This document shows, one piece after another, positions 1-8,198 of a stretch of 39,249 nt of DNA. The stretch is taken from positions 1 through 39,249 of the forward strand of contig JACKOM010000017.1 in NCBI GenBank assembly GCA_024234265.1, read 5' to 3'. The notes under the pieces were generated by a model. The model worked only from the letters and a program-made list of their open reading frames with translations. It did no database searches and was not told the DNA's origin. The stretch is from Oceanospirillaceae bacterium (GTDB taxonomy: Bacteria > Pseudomonadota > Gammaproteobacteria > Pseudomonadales > Oceanobacteraceae). The translations under genes and the position numbers were made by a program. Positions within the stretch are counted from its first letter, which is position 1. The number at the start of each line of letters is the position of its first letter.

Positions 1-2
1 GC

Positions 3-410
3 ATTCAAAGTGTGGTGGGGCAGATCAGCCGTACCCTGGAATTAGTTCTGTGGTTGGTGATGTGTGGTGGCGCTTTGGTATTAATTGCCGCGGTATATGC
101 CAGCCTGGATATGCGTATGCAGGAAAGTGCGATCCTGCGGGCCCTGGGCTGCAGCCGGCGGCGATTATTGGGCAGCATTGCCCTTGAATTTGCCCTGTTG
201 GGGTTATTTGCGGGTTTACTTGCCACTTTGTTTGCGCAGATATTGCTGCTGTGTTTGCAGAGCCTGGTATTTTCCATGCCCCTGAGTCTGAACACCCAGC
301 TTTGGGTATGTGGCCCGCTGTTAGCCGCACTGGCGATTATGGCGGTGGGGGTGATCAGTTGCCGCCAGGTTGTAAATACTCCGCCCATGCAGGTTTTACG
401 CGGGCTGTAA
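3..410 (+). CDS. ABC transporter permease, FtsX-like, C-terminal part
   Basis: This is the 3' end of a gene that begins before the window; the frame is open from the first bases to TAA at 408-410. The visible ~135 residues hold three hydrophobic segments (about residues 12-32, 58-84 and 94-112 of the fragment). Between the first two lies the motif MRMQESAILRALGCSRRRLL, which is typical of the cytoplasmic loop of FtsX/MacB-type permeases (family knowledge). The C-terminus PPMQVLRGL also fits, since these proteins often end in a ...P..VLR.. motif. It resembles the YbbP-like permeases that pair with an ATPase for lipid or lipoprotein export, but the substrate cannot be read from this fragment. 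A GTG at position 12 is in frame but is internal, not a start. Confidence 0.8.
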   Translation: MQSVVGQISRTLELVLWLVMCGGALVLIAAVYASLDMRMQESAILRALGCSRRRLLGSIALEFALLGLFAGLLATLFAQILLLCLQSLVFSMPLSLNTQLWVCGPLLAALAIMAVGVISCRQVVNTPPMQVLRGL

Positions 411-486
411 GCCTGATCTGAAGTCCGGGCCCGGTGCGTATAACTGGCTATACTCAACAGACGTTATTTTACCCGGGAGCACGACA

Positions 487-1113
487 ATGGGATTTATCCG
501 CCGCGGCCTGTGTTATTTATGTCTTTTTTTTCCCCTATGGGTGAATGCCGGGCAAATTGCTCAGGTGGTGGCCAGTGTGGGCAGCAACCATGCACTGCGT
601 GCTGGCCAGCAGGTCAGCCTGCAACGTGCCGCGCCGATTAATGCCGGTGATGAGCTGAATACCGGTGCGGGAGCCCGTCTGGTGGTGAAATTCAATGACG
701 GCACTGTGTTAACCCTGGGGGAAAATACCCAGCTGTTATTAAATGACTGGCAATACAATAACAAAGCCCAGGATAACCACGCAGGTTTTAAATTGGGGGC
801 AGGGGTATTTCGTATGATCACAGGTGCGATTACCCAACAGGCGGACCCGGATTTAAATATCGAAACCCCGATTGGTTCCATCGGGGTGCGTGGCACAGAT
901 TTTTGGGGTGGTTATTTAGACGCCGATGCGATTGATGTCATTCTACTGGAGGGTGAGCATAAAATTGAAGTGAGCAATGCACTGGGCAGCGTATTAATTG
1001 CCAGCCCAGGTTATGGTGTCACCATGAAACAGGGTGCAGCACCCGCACAACCGATTAAATGGGGCAGCCAGAAATTACAACGGGCCGTGCAGACAATTAA
1101 AATGCCCGAATAA
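487..1113 (+). CDS. Secreted FecR-domain protein
   Basis: 208 residues. The N-terminus has two arginines followed by a hydrophobic core and a likely signal peptidase I site after VNA (residues 19-21), so export to the periplasm is expected. Residues ~45-150 carry a FecR-type beta domain: GDELNTGAGARLVVKFNDGT, then TLGENTQL, then the hallmark TPIGSIGVRGTDF near residues 128-140. No transmembrane segment follows the signal and no sigma factor gene is adjacent, so this is not a classical FecR anti-sigma regulator; stand-alone secreted FecR-domain proteins are common in aquatic Proteobacteria and mostly unstudied. GGGAG lies 8 nt before ATG, which supports the start. It is probably its own unit between the ABC permease and the terminator at 1133-1161. 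Confidence 0.8.
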   Translation: MGFIRRGLCYLCLFFPLWVNAGQIAQVVASVGSNHALRAGQQVSLQRAAPINAGDELNTGAGARLVVKFNDGTVLTLGENTQLLLNDWQYNNKAQDNHAGFKLGAGVFRMITGAITQQADPDLNIETPIGSIGVRGTDFWGGYLDADAIDVILLEGEHKIEVSNALGSVLIASPGYGVTMKQGAAPAQPIKWGSQKLQRAVQTIKMPE

Positions 1114-1132
1114 CCCGCGATGTTTATACCAA

Positions 1133-1161
1133 CAAAAAAGCCCGCAGCAGCGGGCTTTTTT
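1133..1161. terminator. Bidirectional intrinsic terminator (FecR protein / rlhA)
   Basis: A-run, then CCCGC-AGCA-GCGGG extended by flanking A/T pairs (AAAAAAG...CTTTTTT). It sits 20 nt after the FecR-domain stop and 31 nt after the end of rlhA on the other strand, so it can stop transcription from both sides. Confidence 0.85.
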
Positions 1162-1191
1162 ATTGGCAGGATTTGCGGGCAAGATGGATGC

Positions 1192-3189
1192 TCAGTTTTT
1201 ACTGCTGGCAATCAGGTTTTCCGGGCTGAAAAAACCAACGCCACTTTCCATACTGCCCGGTTGGGGTGCGTGGAAAATATGCGGTTTGATTTTGCCCACC
1301 ACATGCATTTCGCAGGGTTTGCAGTCAAATTTGAGGGTTAATACTTCATCGCCGTGCACCAGCTGCATATCTTTTACTTTGGTGATGACACCGGTGACGC
1401 CTTTGGCCTGTTTAGGGCACAGGTTAAAAGAAAAACGCAGGCAGTGTTTGGTGATCATCACCGGCACATCACCGGTTTCCTGGTGGGCTTCAAAGGCGGC
1501 TTCAATTAATTGCACACCAAAGCGTTTATAAAAATCCCGTGCTTTTTGGTTGTAGACGTTATCCAGGAAAGATAATTGGGTATCAGGGTAAACGGGGGCG
1601 GGCTCACTGACGGCTTTGCGTGAACCCCGTGGGTAGGCTTGTATGCGTGCGGCGCTTAACGCTTCGATTAAATCGCGGCGCAGGGTTTTTAATTGGGAAC
1701 CGGGAATAAACCAGGCATCACCTGCGATATTGATTTCTTCGGCGTGGTACAGGGTATTACCCAACTGGGCGAAGGTTTCCTGTAATTGTTGCAGGGCTTT
1801 TTCGCTGTTTTTGGCCGCTTCAAACGGGCCGTTTAAAGTTGCACTGACGCTGATACCTTCTTCACTGGTGACAATCGCGGTGAGGGCGTCCTGCTGGCTG
1901 TTAAGCTGCCAATTCACTAATACGCGGCGCTCGGCGGAGGTTTTTAACAGGGCCTGCTGCCAGTTGTGGTCGAGGTTGCGGTTGAGTGTGGTGGGCAAGC
2001 GTAATTTATTTAAATCCGCCGGCATTTCATTCGGGGTGACCTTGTATTGCCACACGTGTTTGCTGTGGCCGTTTTCATCTTCAATTTCAAAATCGCACAG
2101 GGGCTGCACGGTATTCACACGCCAGCCAACAACTTCGCGTTTAACCAGCACGTTGAGGCCATCACCGTTGGTGAGGGGCGTATCGGTTTGTACGGTGAGT
2201 TCCTGTTTGCCCACGCCAATTAATTCACCCACCGGCAGGCCGACGAATTTGGGTGAATCAAATGCACCTATGTCGATTTTACGCGCATTCACGAAATAAT
2301 CCGTGCTGCCGCGGTGGAAGGTTTTATCCGGGTTGGGGGCAAAAAAGTGTTCGGTATAACCGCTTGAAGCGCGGGCTAAATCCGGGCGCTCGTTGAGAAT
2401 TTCATCGAGTAATTTGCGGTAATGGGCGGTGATGTTTTTAACATAACTCACATCTTTATAACGGCCTTCAATTTTGAAGGAACGCACACCGGCATTGACC
2501 AGATCACGTAAATTGGCGCTCTGGTTATTGTCTTTCATCGACAGCAGGTGTTTTTCATAGGCCACCACACCGCCGCTTTCATCTTTTAAGGTGTAGGGCA
2601 GGCGGCAGGCCTGGGAGCAATCCCCGCGGTTAGCGCTGCGCCCTGTTTGCGCGTGGGAAATATTACACTGCCCGGAAAATGCCACGCATAAGGCGCCGTG
2701 GATAAAAAATTCCACTGCGGCATCCACGCTGTCGGCGATGGTTTTAATTTCCTGCAGATTTAATTCCCGTGCCAGTACGATTTGCGAAAACCCTGCTCGG
2801 GATAAAAATTGGGCTTTTTCCAGACGGCGGATATCACACTGGGTGGAGGCGTGTAATTCAATGGGCGGAATATCCATTTCTAACACGCCCATGTCCTGCA
2901 CAATTAAGGCATCCACACCGGCGTTATAGAGTTCGTGAATCAGTTGGCGCGCAGGCTCCACTTCATCATCGTGCAAAATAGTATTTAAGGTAACAAATAC
3001 CTTGGCGTGGAATAAACGCGCAAATTCCACTAAACCAGCAATGTCCGCCACTGAGTTAGCGGCATTATGCCGTGCACCAAAACTCGGGCCACCAATGTAA
3101 ACCGCATCAGCGCCGTGCAGAATCGCTTCTTTAGCGATGCTGACATCACGGGCGGGGCTTAATAATTCGAGCTGATGTTTTTTTAACAT
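1192..3189 (-). CDS. rlhA: 23S rRNA 5-hydroxycytidine C2501 synthase (U32 peptidase-like)
   Basis: 665 residues, close to E. coli RlhA/YdcP (~650) and much longer than the tRNA paralogue TrhP/YegQ (~450). The N-terminal U32 TIM-barrel is clear from LELLSPARD, HGADAVYIGG, FGARHNA and the ELHASTQCD stretch. The cysteine cluster GALCVAFSGQCNISHAQTGRSANRGDCSQACR (about residues 165-200) and C-terminal cysteines (CLRFSFNLCPKQ; FDCKPCEMH) match the conserved Cys set of this family. RlhA hydroxylates C2501 of 23S rRNA and depends on prephenate-linked metabolism and iron (known for E. coli). It lies downstream of metG on the same strand but behind a terminator, so it is likely transcribed separately. 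No good Shine-Dalgarno precedes the ATG at 3189; MLKKHQLELL is still the natural N-terminus. Confidence 0.88.
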   Translation of the reverse strand: MLKKHQLELLSPARDVSIAKEAILHGADAVYIGGPSFGARHNAANSVADIAGLVEFARLFHAKVFVTLNTILHDDEVEPARQLIHELYNAGVDALIVQDMGVLEMDIPPIELHASTQCDIRRLEKAQFLSRAGFSQIVLARELNLQEIKTIADSVDAAVEFFIHGALCVAFSGQCNISHAQTGRSANRGDCSQACRLPYTLKDESGGVVAYEKHLLSMKDNNQSANLRDLVNAGVRSFKIEGRYKDVSYVKNITAHYRKLLDEILNERPDLARASSGYTEHFFAPNPDKTFHRGSTDYFVNARKIDIGAFDSPKFVGLPVGELIGVGKQELTVQTDTPLTNGDGLNVLVKREVVGWRVNTVQPLCDFEIEDENGHSKHVWQYKVTPNEMPADLNKLRLPTTLNRNLDHNWQQALLKTSAERRVLVNWQLNSQQDALTAIVTSEEGISVSATLNGPFEAAKNSEKALQQLQETFAQLGNTLYHAEEINIAGDAWFIPGSQLKTLRRDLIEALSAARIQAYPRGSRKAVSEPAPVYPDTQLSFLDNVYNQKARDFYKRFGVQLIEAAFEAHQETGDVPVMITKHCLRFSFNLCPKQAKGVTGVITKVKDMQLVHGDEVLTLKFDCKPCEMHVVGKIKPHIFHAPQPGSMESGVGFFSPENLIASSKN

Positions 3190-3246
3190 GGTGGTACCGG
3201 AGAAAAAACGCTATAGGAAATGCCACATTCAATACTGCATAAATGC

Positions 3247-3280
3247 AAAAACGCAGCGCTTGATGGGCGCTGCGTTTTAT
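3247..3280 (-). terminator. Terminator after metG
   Basis: Perfect 9-bp stem (3251-3259 with 3267-3275: ACGCAGCGC / GCGCTGCGT), 7-nt loop, followed on the minus strand by a T-run. It begins a few bases after the metG stop codon and separates metG from rlhA. Confidence 0.85.
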
Positions 3281-3283
3281 TTG

Positions 3284-5302
3284 TTACATCACACGCATGC
3301 CGGGTTTGGCACCTTCGTGGGGTTCGAGAATCCACAGCTCGTCACCACCCGGGCCGGCGGCTAATACCATGCCTTCGGACATACCAAACTTCATTTTGCG
3401 TGGTTTTAAGTTGGCTACCATCACGGTGAGTTTGCCGGTGAGTTCTTCAGGGCTGTAAGCCGCTTTAATACCGGAAAACACGTTACGGGTTTTGCCTTCG
3501 CCGATATCCAGGGTTAAACGCAGTAATTTACCGGCGCCTTCCACGTGTTCGGCTTTCACGATTTTGGCGATGCGTAAATCGACCTTGGCAAAATCATCAA
3601 ATTCGATTTCCGCGGCAATAGGTTCGATTTTCGCGGCAGGTGCCGGGGCCGCTGCGGCTTCTTTGGCGGCATCGGCCAGTTCCTGGGCAACAATGGCATC
3701 GACTTTTTCTTTTTCGATACGGCCCATTAACGGCACAAAATCATTGAGCGCGTGGCCGAGTAATACCTGGCTGCGGCTTGCCCAGCTTAAATCGTCAATA
3801 TTGAGGAATTGACGGGCTTTTTCTGTCATGTCCGGTAGCACAGGAGCCAGGTACACCATTAACTGGCGGAACAGGTTAATGCCCAGGGAGCAAATATCCA
3901 GCACTTCGGCGGCTTTGCCTTCCTGTTTGGCCAGGGCCCACGGCTCTTTGGCGTGAATATATTCATTGGCGGCATCGGCCAGGGCGATAATTTCGCGGAT
4001 GGCTTTACCAAATTCGCGTTTTTCATACAGGCCGGCAATTTCATCGCCTTTGGCAATAAATTGCTCAAGCAGGGCCTGGTTGCTTAATTCAGCGGCGAGT
4101 TTGCCACCGGATTTTTTCACAAAACCGGCGCAGCGGCTGGCGATGTTAATCACCTTGCCGACTAAATCCGCGTTAACCCGTGAAACAAAGTCTTCGAGGT
4201 TTAAATCAAAATCATCGACTTTATCGGTGAGTTTGGCGGCGTAATAATAACGCAGGTATTCAGGGGTTAAATTATTTAAATAGGTGCGCGCTTTAATAAA
4301 GGTGCCACGGGATTTGGACATTTTGGCGCCGTTTACCGTGACATAACCATGGGCCCATACTGCGCTTGGGGTACGGAACTGGGCGCTGCTTAACATCGAA
4401 GGCCAGAACAGGGCGTGGAAGTTAATAATGTCTTTGCCGATAAAATGGTAAACCTCAGCGGTGCTGTTTTTACCCCAGTATTCGTCAAAATCCATACCGG
4501 TGCGGTTACACAGTTGTTTAAAGCTCGCCATGTAACCAATCGGCGCATCTAACCACACGTAGAAATATTTGCCCGGTGCATCGGGAATTTCAAAACCAAA
4601 ATAGGGTGCATCACGGCTGATGTCCCATTCCTGTAAACCGTTTTCCAGCCACTCGGCGAGTTTATTCGCCACTTCCGTTTGCAGGGTGCCACTGCGGGTC
4701 CAGTCTTTTAAGAATTGCTGGAATTCAGGCAGTTTAAAGAAGTAGTGATCGGATTCTTTTTCCACCGGTGCCGCACCGGATAAAACCGAACGGGGATTTT
4801 TTAATTCAGAGGCGTTGTAGGTAGCACCGCAGCTTTCGCAGTTATCGCCGTATTGATCTTCGGCGTTACATTTCGGGCAGTTGCCTTTGACATAACGGTC
4901 GGCCAGGAACATTTGTTTTTCCGGGTCGAATAATTGTTTGATGCCACGCACGTTAATGTGGCCATTGGCTTTTAAACGGTTGTAAATCAGTGCGGATAAT
5001 TCGCGGTTTTCTTCGCTGTGGGTGGAACCGAAATTATCGAAATTCACTAAAAATTCGGCGAAGTCGGCTTCGTGCTCAGCCTGCACTTTGGCGATCTGGG
5101 CTTCCGGGGTCAGGCCTTCTTTTTCGGCGCGGAGCATAATGGCAGTGCCGTGGGCGTCGTCCGCACACACGTAGGTGCACTGGTTGCCCATGGCCTTCTG
5201 AAAACGTACCCAGATGTCAGTTTGAATGTATTCCAGCATGTGGCCGAGGTGGATGGGGCCGTTAGCGTAGGGAAGGGCGCTGGTAACAAGTATTTTACGC
5301 AT
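3284..5302 (-). CDS. metG: Methionyl-tRNA synthetase
   Basis: 672 residues, the usual length for the long proteobacterial form (E. coli 677). Class I signatures are intact: HLGH in PIHLGHMLEY (residues ~17-25) and KMSKS in GAKMSKSRG (~residue 330). The zinc knuckle CPKCN...CESC (~residues 142-160) is complete. After an Ala/Pro-rich linker near residues 540-560, the C-terminal ~110 residues form the tRNA-binding/dimerisation (Trbp111-like) domain, seen as FAKVDLRIAKI...GKTRNVFSGI...KPRKMKFGMSEGM. It charges initiator and elongator tRNA-Met in the cytoplasm. A possible -10 (TATATT on the minus strand at 5338-5343) lies upstream. It is divergent from mrp, an arrangement also known in Pseudomonas. 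Confidence 0.97.
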   Translation of the reverse strand: MRKILVTSALPYANGPIHLGHMLEYIQTDIWVRFQKAMGNQCTYVCADDAHGTAIMLRAEKEGLTPEAQIAKVQAEHEADFAEFLVNFDNFGSTHSEENRELSALIYNRLKANGHINVRGIKQLFDPEKQMFLADRYVKGNCPKCNAEDQYGDNCESCGATYNASELKNPRSVLSGAAPVEKESDHYFFKLPEFQQFLKDWTRSGTLQTEVANKLAEWLENGLQEWDISRDAPYFGFEIPDAPGKYFYVWLDAPIGYMASFKQLCNRTGMDFDEYWGKNSTAEVYHFIGKDIINFHALFWPSMLSSAQFRTPSAVWAHGYVTVNGAKMSKSRGTFIKARTYLNNLTPEYLRYYYAAKLTDKVDDFDLNLEDFVSRVNADLVGKVINIASRCAGFVKKSGGKLAAELSNQALLEQFIAKGDEIAGLYEKREFGKAIREIIALADAANEYIHAKEPWALAKQEGKAAEVLDICSLGINLFRQLMVYLAPVLPDMTEKARQFLNIDDLSWASRSQVLLGHALNDFVPLMGRIEKEKVDAIVAQELADAAKEAAAAPAPAAKIEPIAAEIEFDDFAKVDLRIAKIVKAEHVEGAGKLLRLTLDIGEGKTRNVFSGIKAAYSPEELTGKLTVMVANLKPRKMKFGMSEGMVLAAGPGGDELWILEPHEGAKPGMRVM

Positions 5303-5380
5303 GGATGCTGGGTCCGCTGACTATCAAGAGGGGCGCTAATATACCCTGATTGGCGCCATGTAAAAACTACCTGCGTTGCC

Positions 5381-5440
5381 GGAACTGCGTTAAAAACCTG
5401 CTCAAAATGCTTATTGAGCAACAGTCAACTGCGCTTTTTC
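5381..5440. other. Structured intergenic sequence between metG and MITE copy A
   Basis: A 7-bp stem TGCTCAA / TTGAGCA (5399-5405 with 5414-5420) is flanked by AACTGCG at 5383-5389 and again at 5427-5433. No ORF covers it. It has the look of a dispersed intergenic repeat, but only one copy is in the window, so this is a suggestion. Confidence 0.3.
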
Positions 5441-5499
5441 GCCGGTTTTAGCCTTGTTCCGCCGGCCTCGCTGACGTTTTTACAGGCCCCAATGACTAG

Positions 5500-5762
5500 G
5501 GAACTTTTGAATAACTCTGCACAGCGTCGCGCATGTGCTGCCTGTTGAGATTGGCAAGGCGGCGATTGCAGGAAATGACAAGTCCTTTACAAGATCGCCA
5601 ACGAAGCCAGATCGACTGGCAGCCTGCGCCCTTTGGGGCTTTGCGAAACAAACCAGCTCGGCGTTGCAGCTTTTTGACGTAACCCGTTATGCCTGCAAAT
5701 CTGCGCCTGGATCTGCTTTGTTTCGCAAAGCCGACGCGGGCACCGAGTTACTCAGAGGTTCC
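5500..5762 (+). mobile_element. 263-bp MITE-like element, copy A
   Basis: Non-coding element with imperfect terminal inverted repeats (left GGAACTTTTGAATAACTC; right end reads GGAACCTCTGAGTAACTC on the other strand). It is about 93% identical by hand count (19 differences in 263) to the element at 22297-22559, which has the same length and lies in the opposite orientation. Flanks are CTAG (5496-5499) and CTGG (5763-5766), a one-mismatch match to a 4-bp YTAR-type target duplication. A perfect 16-bp internal inverted repeat (5637-5652 / 5717-5732) would form a long stem-loop. The ends resemble IS5-group ends (GGAA..T..GAATAA), so an IS5-like transposase may move it; that is inference. It carries no transposase. 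Confidence 0.85.
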
Positions 5763-5802
5763 CTGGCACTGGGTAATTTTTACCGACAGTGCACGGCCAT
5801 TC

Positions 5803-5831
5803 TCGAAAAGTCAGGCCCGCTTCCCTATAAT
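5803..5831 (+). promoter_or_regulatory. Sigma-70-type promoter for mrp
   Basis: Consensus TATAAT at 5826-5831 with TCGAAA at 5803-5808 (4 of 6 to TTGACA) at 17-bp spacing. It lies 34 bp before the mrp ATG and just outside MITE copy A, so the element did not remove it. Confidence 0.5.
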
Positions 5832-5864
5832 CCCCACCACTTTACTCGGATATGGGTGTTTAAG

Positions 5865-6956
5865 ATGTCCCAAATTGATCGTCAGGCCCTGGAAAACGCG
5901 GTGCGGGCTTATACCGACCCTTACCTCAACAGTGACCTTTTCAGCGCCGGTGCAGTGTCTGATCTGGCCGTGAATGGCGCGGATGTGGTGCTGGATATCC
6001 AGCTGGCGTACCCCAGTGAATACCTCAAGGGTGGCATAGCCGAGATGCTGGCCGTGGCCCTGGAAAACGTCGATGGTGTGGCCAGTGCCAAGGTGAATGT
6101 CAGCTGGGCAGTGGCGCCCCATAAGGCCCATGACAACCTGCCGAGCATCGCCAATGTGAAAAACATTATTGCCGTATCCTCCGGCAAGGGCGGGGTGGGT
6201 AAGTCCACCGTGGCCGTGAACCTGGCCATGGCCCTTAAAGAGGACGGTGCGCGGGTTGGTATTCTGGATGCGGATATCTACGGCCCGAGCCAAGGCCTGA
6301 TGCTGGGGGTGGCCGAAGGCACCCGCCCGGACACCATCGAAGACAAGTTCTTCAAACCCGTGGAAGCCTTAGGCCTGCAAAGCATGTCCATGGCCTATCT
6401 GGTGAATGAAAACACCCCTATGGTGTGGCGCGGCCCTATGGTCAGTGGCGCGCTGTTGCAGATCATCACCCAAACCAAATGGGATAACCTGGATTACCTC
6501 ATCATCGATATGCCACCGGGAACCGGTGATATTCAGTTAACCCTCAGCCAGAAAGTGCCGGTATCCGCCGCCGTGGTGGTGACCACGCCCCAGGACGTTG
6601 CCCTGCTGGATGCCAAAAAAGGCATCGAGATGTTCCGCAAAGTGAATATCCCAGTATTGGGTGTGATCGAAAATATGGCCATCCACATTTGTGGTAACTG
6701 TGGCCATGCGGAACATATTTTTGGTGAAGGGGGCGGTGATCGTATTGCTGCGGAATTTAATACCGAATTGCTCGGCAGCCTGCCCTTATCCAAATATATC
6801 CGCGAACAGGCCGATGCCGGTTTACCTGTGGTTGCCGCAGACCCAACCAGTGAAGTGGCCATGTTATACCGCAATACTGCACGGCGCATGGCGGCTAAAT
6901 TAAGCCGTGGCCCGTTAGTGCAGGCAGTGCCTGAAATTGAAATTTCCGATGATTAA
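5865..6956 (+). CDS. mrp: Mrp/ApbC Fe-S cluster carrier P-loop ATPase
   Basis: 363 residues from ATG at 5865 (E. coli Mrp 369). The open frame extends upstream to 5535 but that part is MITE sequence, and MSQIDRQALENAVRAY is the natural start. Residues ~1-85 are a MIP18/DUF59-type domain. The deviant Walker A SSGKGGVGKST follows near residue 105, then DADIYGPSQ, MPPGTGD, and the Cys pair CGNCGH (~residue 273) that binds a bridging Fe-S cluster in the dimer (known for ApbC/Nbp35). It assembles or transfers Fe-S clusters in the cytoplasm. The next gene starts 25 bp downstream on the same strand, so co-transcription is likely. Confidence 0.95.
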   Translation: MSQIDRQALENAVRAYTDPYLNSDLFSAGAVSDLAVNGADVVLDIQLAYPSEYLKGGIAEMLAVALENVDGVASAKVNVSWAVAPHKAHDNLPSIANVKNIIAVSSGKGGVGKSTVAVNLAMALKEDGARVGILDADIYGPSQGLMLGVAEGTRPDTIEDKFFKPVEALGLQSMSMAYLVNENTPMVWRGPMVSGALLQIITQTKWDNLDYLIIDMPPGTGDIQLTLSQKVPVSAAVVVTTPQDVALLDAKKGIEMFRKVNIPVLGVIENMAIHICGNCGHAEHIFGEGGGDRIAAEFNTELLGSLPLSKYIREQADAGLPVVAADPTSEVAMLYRNTARRMAAKLSRGPLVQAVPEIEISDD

Positions 6957-6981
6957 TTCTGCGTTGTAACAGAGAAAAAAC

Positions 6982-8142
6982 ATGGACGTTAAAATCATTC
7001 AAAGCGCCAGTGGTCCACTGGCGTACCGTGAGTGCGGCCAGGGCACAGCGCTGGTTTTTCTGCATGCTAATCCCGGTGACAGTGAAGATTTTGCCCACCT
7101 GATGCCACAGCTGGCTGAAAATTATCGCTGTATTGCGTTGGATTGGCCGGGTTACGGCCAATCGCCTTTAAATCGCCCGGTTGAACAGGTGGATTTCACC
7201 TTTTTGCGTGAAACCCTGACGGATTTTCTGGATGCGTTGGGTTTGCAGCGTGTTATTTTGTGTGGCCACGCATTGGGCGCCTATATGGCCTGTGATTTTG
7301 CCCGTTTAAATCCCCTGCGGGTGTCGCAGTTAATATTGCTAAGCCCGGCAGGTTTCAGTGCAAACCGTATGTCGCTGCGTTTGTTTTATCGCATGATGTC
7401 GCGCCCATGGGGTATATCCGCGCAGGGCAGTGCCAGACAATATTTAAAAAAATCCACCGTATACAGTTCTGCCATGAAAATGCGCGCCGCCGCGGTGGAT
7501 CAGCACCCGCAACGTAAAGCCCTTTATCGGCAATTATGGTCATTATTTACCGGGCGCAATCATTATTTAACCGGCCATTTACAGGAAATTCACTGCAAGG
7601 TGCTGCTGGTAATGGGTAAAAAGGACCCGTTTAGCCGGGTGCGTGCCGATGGCATCAATGCCATGGCCAGTTTGCCCCACGCACAATTTAAACTATTACC
7701 CGGCGGCCATGGGCCTTTTGCGGAAGTGCCTGAATTATTTAAAACAACCCTGCAGGAATTTCTCGCCGGCAAAAACTTTACCGGCCCCAAACCTGCGCAA
7801 TTGCGCACCCGTTACTGGCTTAAAGAAGCGGTTATGTGGGCTGGCATCGCCGCTGTTTGGTTAAGTTTGCCGTATTTTTATCAGCCCGCTGCGGATGCCC
7901 GCGAGATTATTGTGTATTCCTCGCCGGATTGTGGTTATTGCAAAAAACTGGAGCGGGATTTAAATGCGCTGCATATTCCCTATGAAAACCGTGTGGTGCT
8001 CGGTAGTGTGCAAGGTTTTATCGGTTATACAGCCCTGCGAGGTTCTGGTGTGCCGCTGATTGTGGCGGGGGATCAAGTGATACACGGTTATAACAAACCG
8101 CTGCTGGATAAACAGCTGCATAAGCTGGGTTATATGGAGTGA
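6982..8142 (+). CDS. Alpha/beta-hydrolase fold - membrane segment - glutaredoxin domain fusion
   Basis: 386 residues in three parts. Residues 1-265 are an alpha/beta-hydrolase of the MhpC kind: VFLHANPG oxyanion region, LDWPGYGQS, and the elbow G95-H-A-L-G99. Asp215 (KKDPF) and His243 (GGHGPF) fit the acid and base of the triad, but the nucleophile position is Ala97 (codon GCA, 7270-7272) instead of Ser, so ordinary esterase chemistry looks lost. Residues ~282-299 form one hydrophobic helix with arginine and lysine on its N-side, which predicts a cytoplasmic N-terminus and a periplasmic C-terminus. Residues ~306-386 are a glutaredoxin/thioredoxin-like domain: EIIVYSSPDCGYCKKLE with the CGYC redox pair at 317-320, a GVPLI cis-Pro loop, and DQVIHGY. 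The gene follows mrp by 25 bp. The role is unknown; a membrane-tethered thiol oxidoreductase with a ligand-binding pseudo-hydrolase is inference. Confidence 0.8.
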   Translation: MDVKIIQSASGPLAYRECGQGTALVFLHANPGDSEDFAHLMPQLAENYRCIALDWPGYGQSPLNRPVEQVDFTFLRETLTDFLDALGLQRVILCGHALGAYMACDFARLNPLRVSQLILLSPAGFSANRMSLRLFYRMMSRPWGISAQGSARQYLKKSTVYSSAMKMRAAAVDQHPQRKALYRQLWSLFTGRNHYLTGHLQEIHCKVLLVMGKKDPFSRVRADGINAMASLPHAQFKLLPGGHGPFAEVPELFKTTLQEFLAGKNFTGPKPAQLRTRYWLKEAVMWAGIAAVWLSLPYFYQPAADAREIIVYSSPDCGYCKKLERDLNALHIPYENRVVLGSVQGFIGYTALRGSGVPLIVAGDQVIHGYNKPLLDKQLHKLGYME

Positions 8143-8198
8143 TGAGCTTTTAGTAATTCAGCATGTAGCGAATGAATAACGGCACTATCGCGTAAAAT

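Noticed and set aside
425..434. CCGGGCCCGG palindrome after the ABC permease
   Set aside because: No T-run and too short to call a terminator.
1643..2299. 218-codon open frame on the plus strand
   Set aside because: Antisense to rlhA, no start signal or recognisable domain.
5535..5864. Upstream extension of the mrp open frame
   Set aside because: Most of it is MITE copy A, which is non-coding elsewhere in the window; the family N-terminus starts at 5865.
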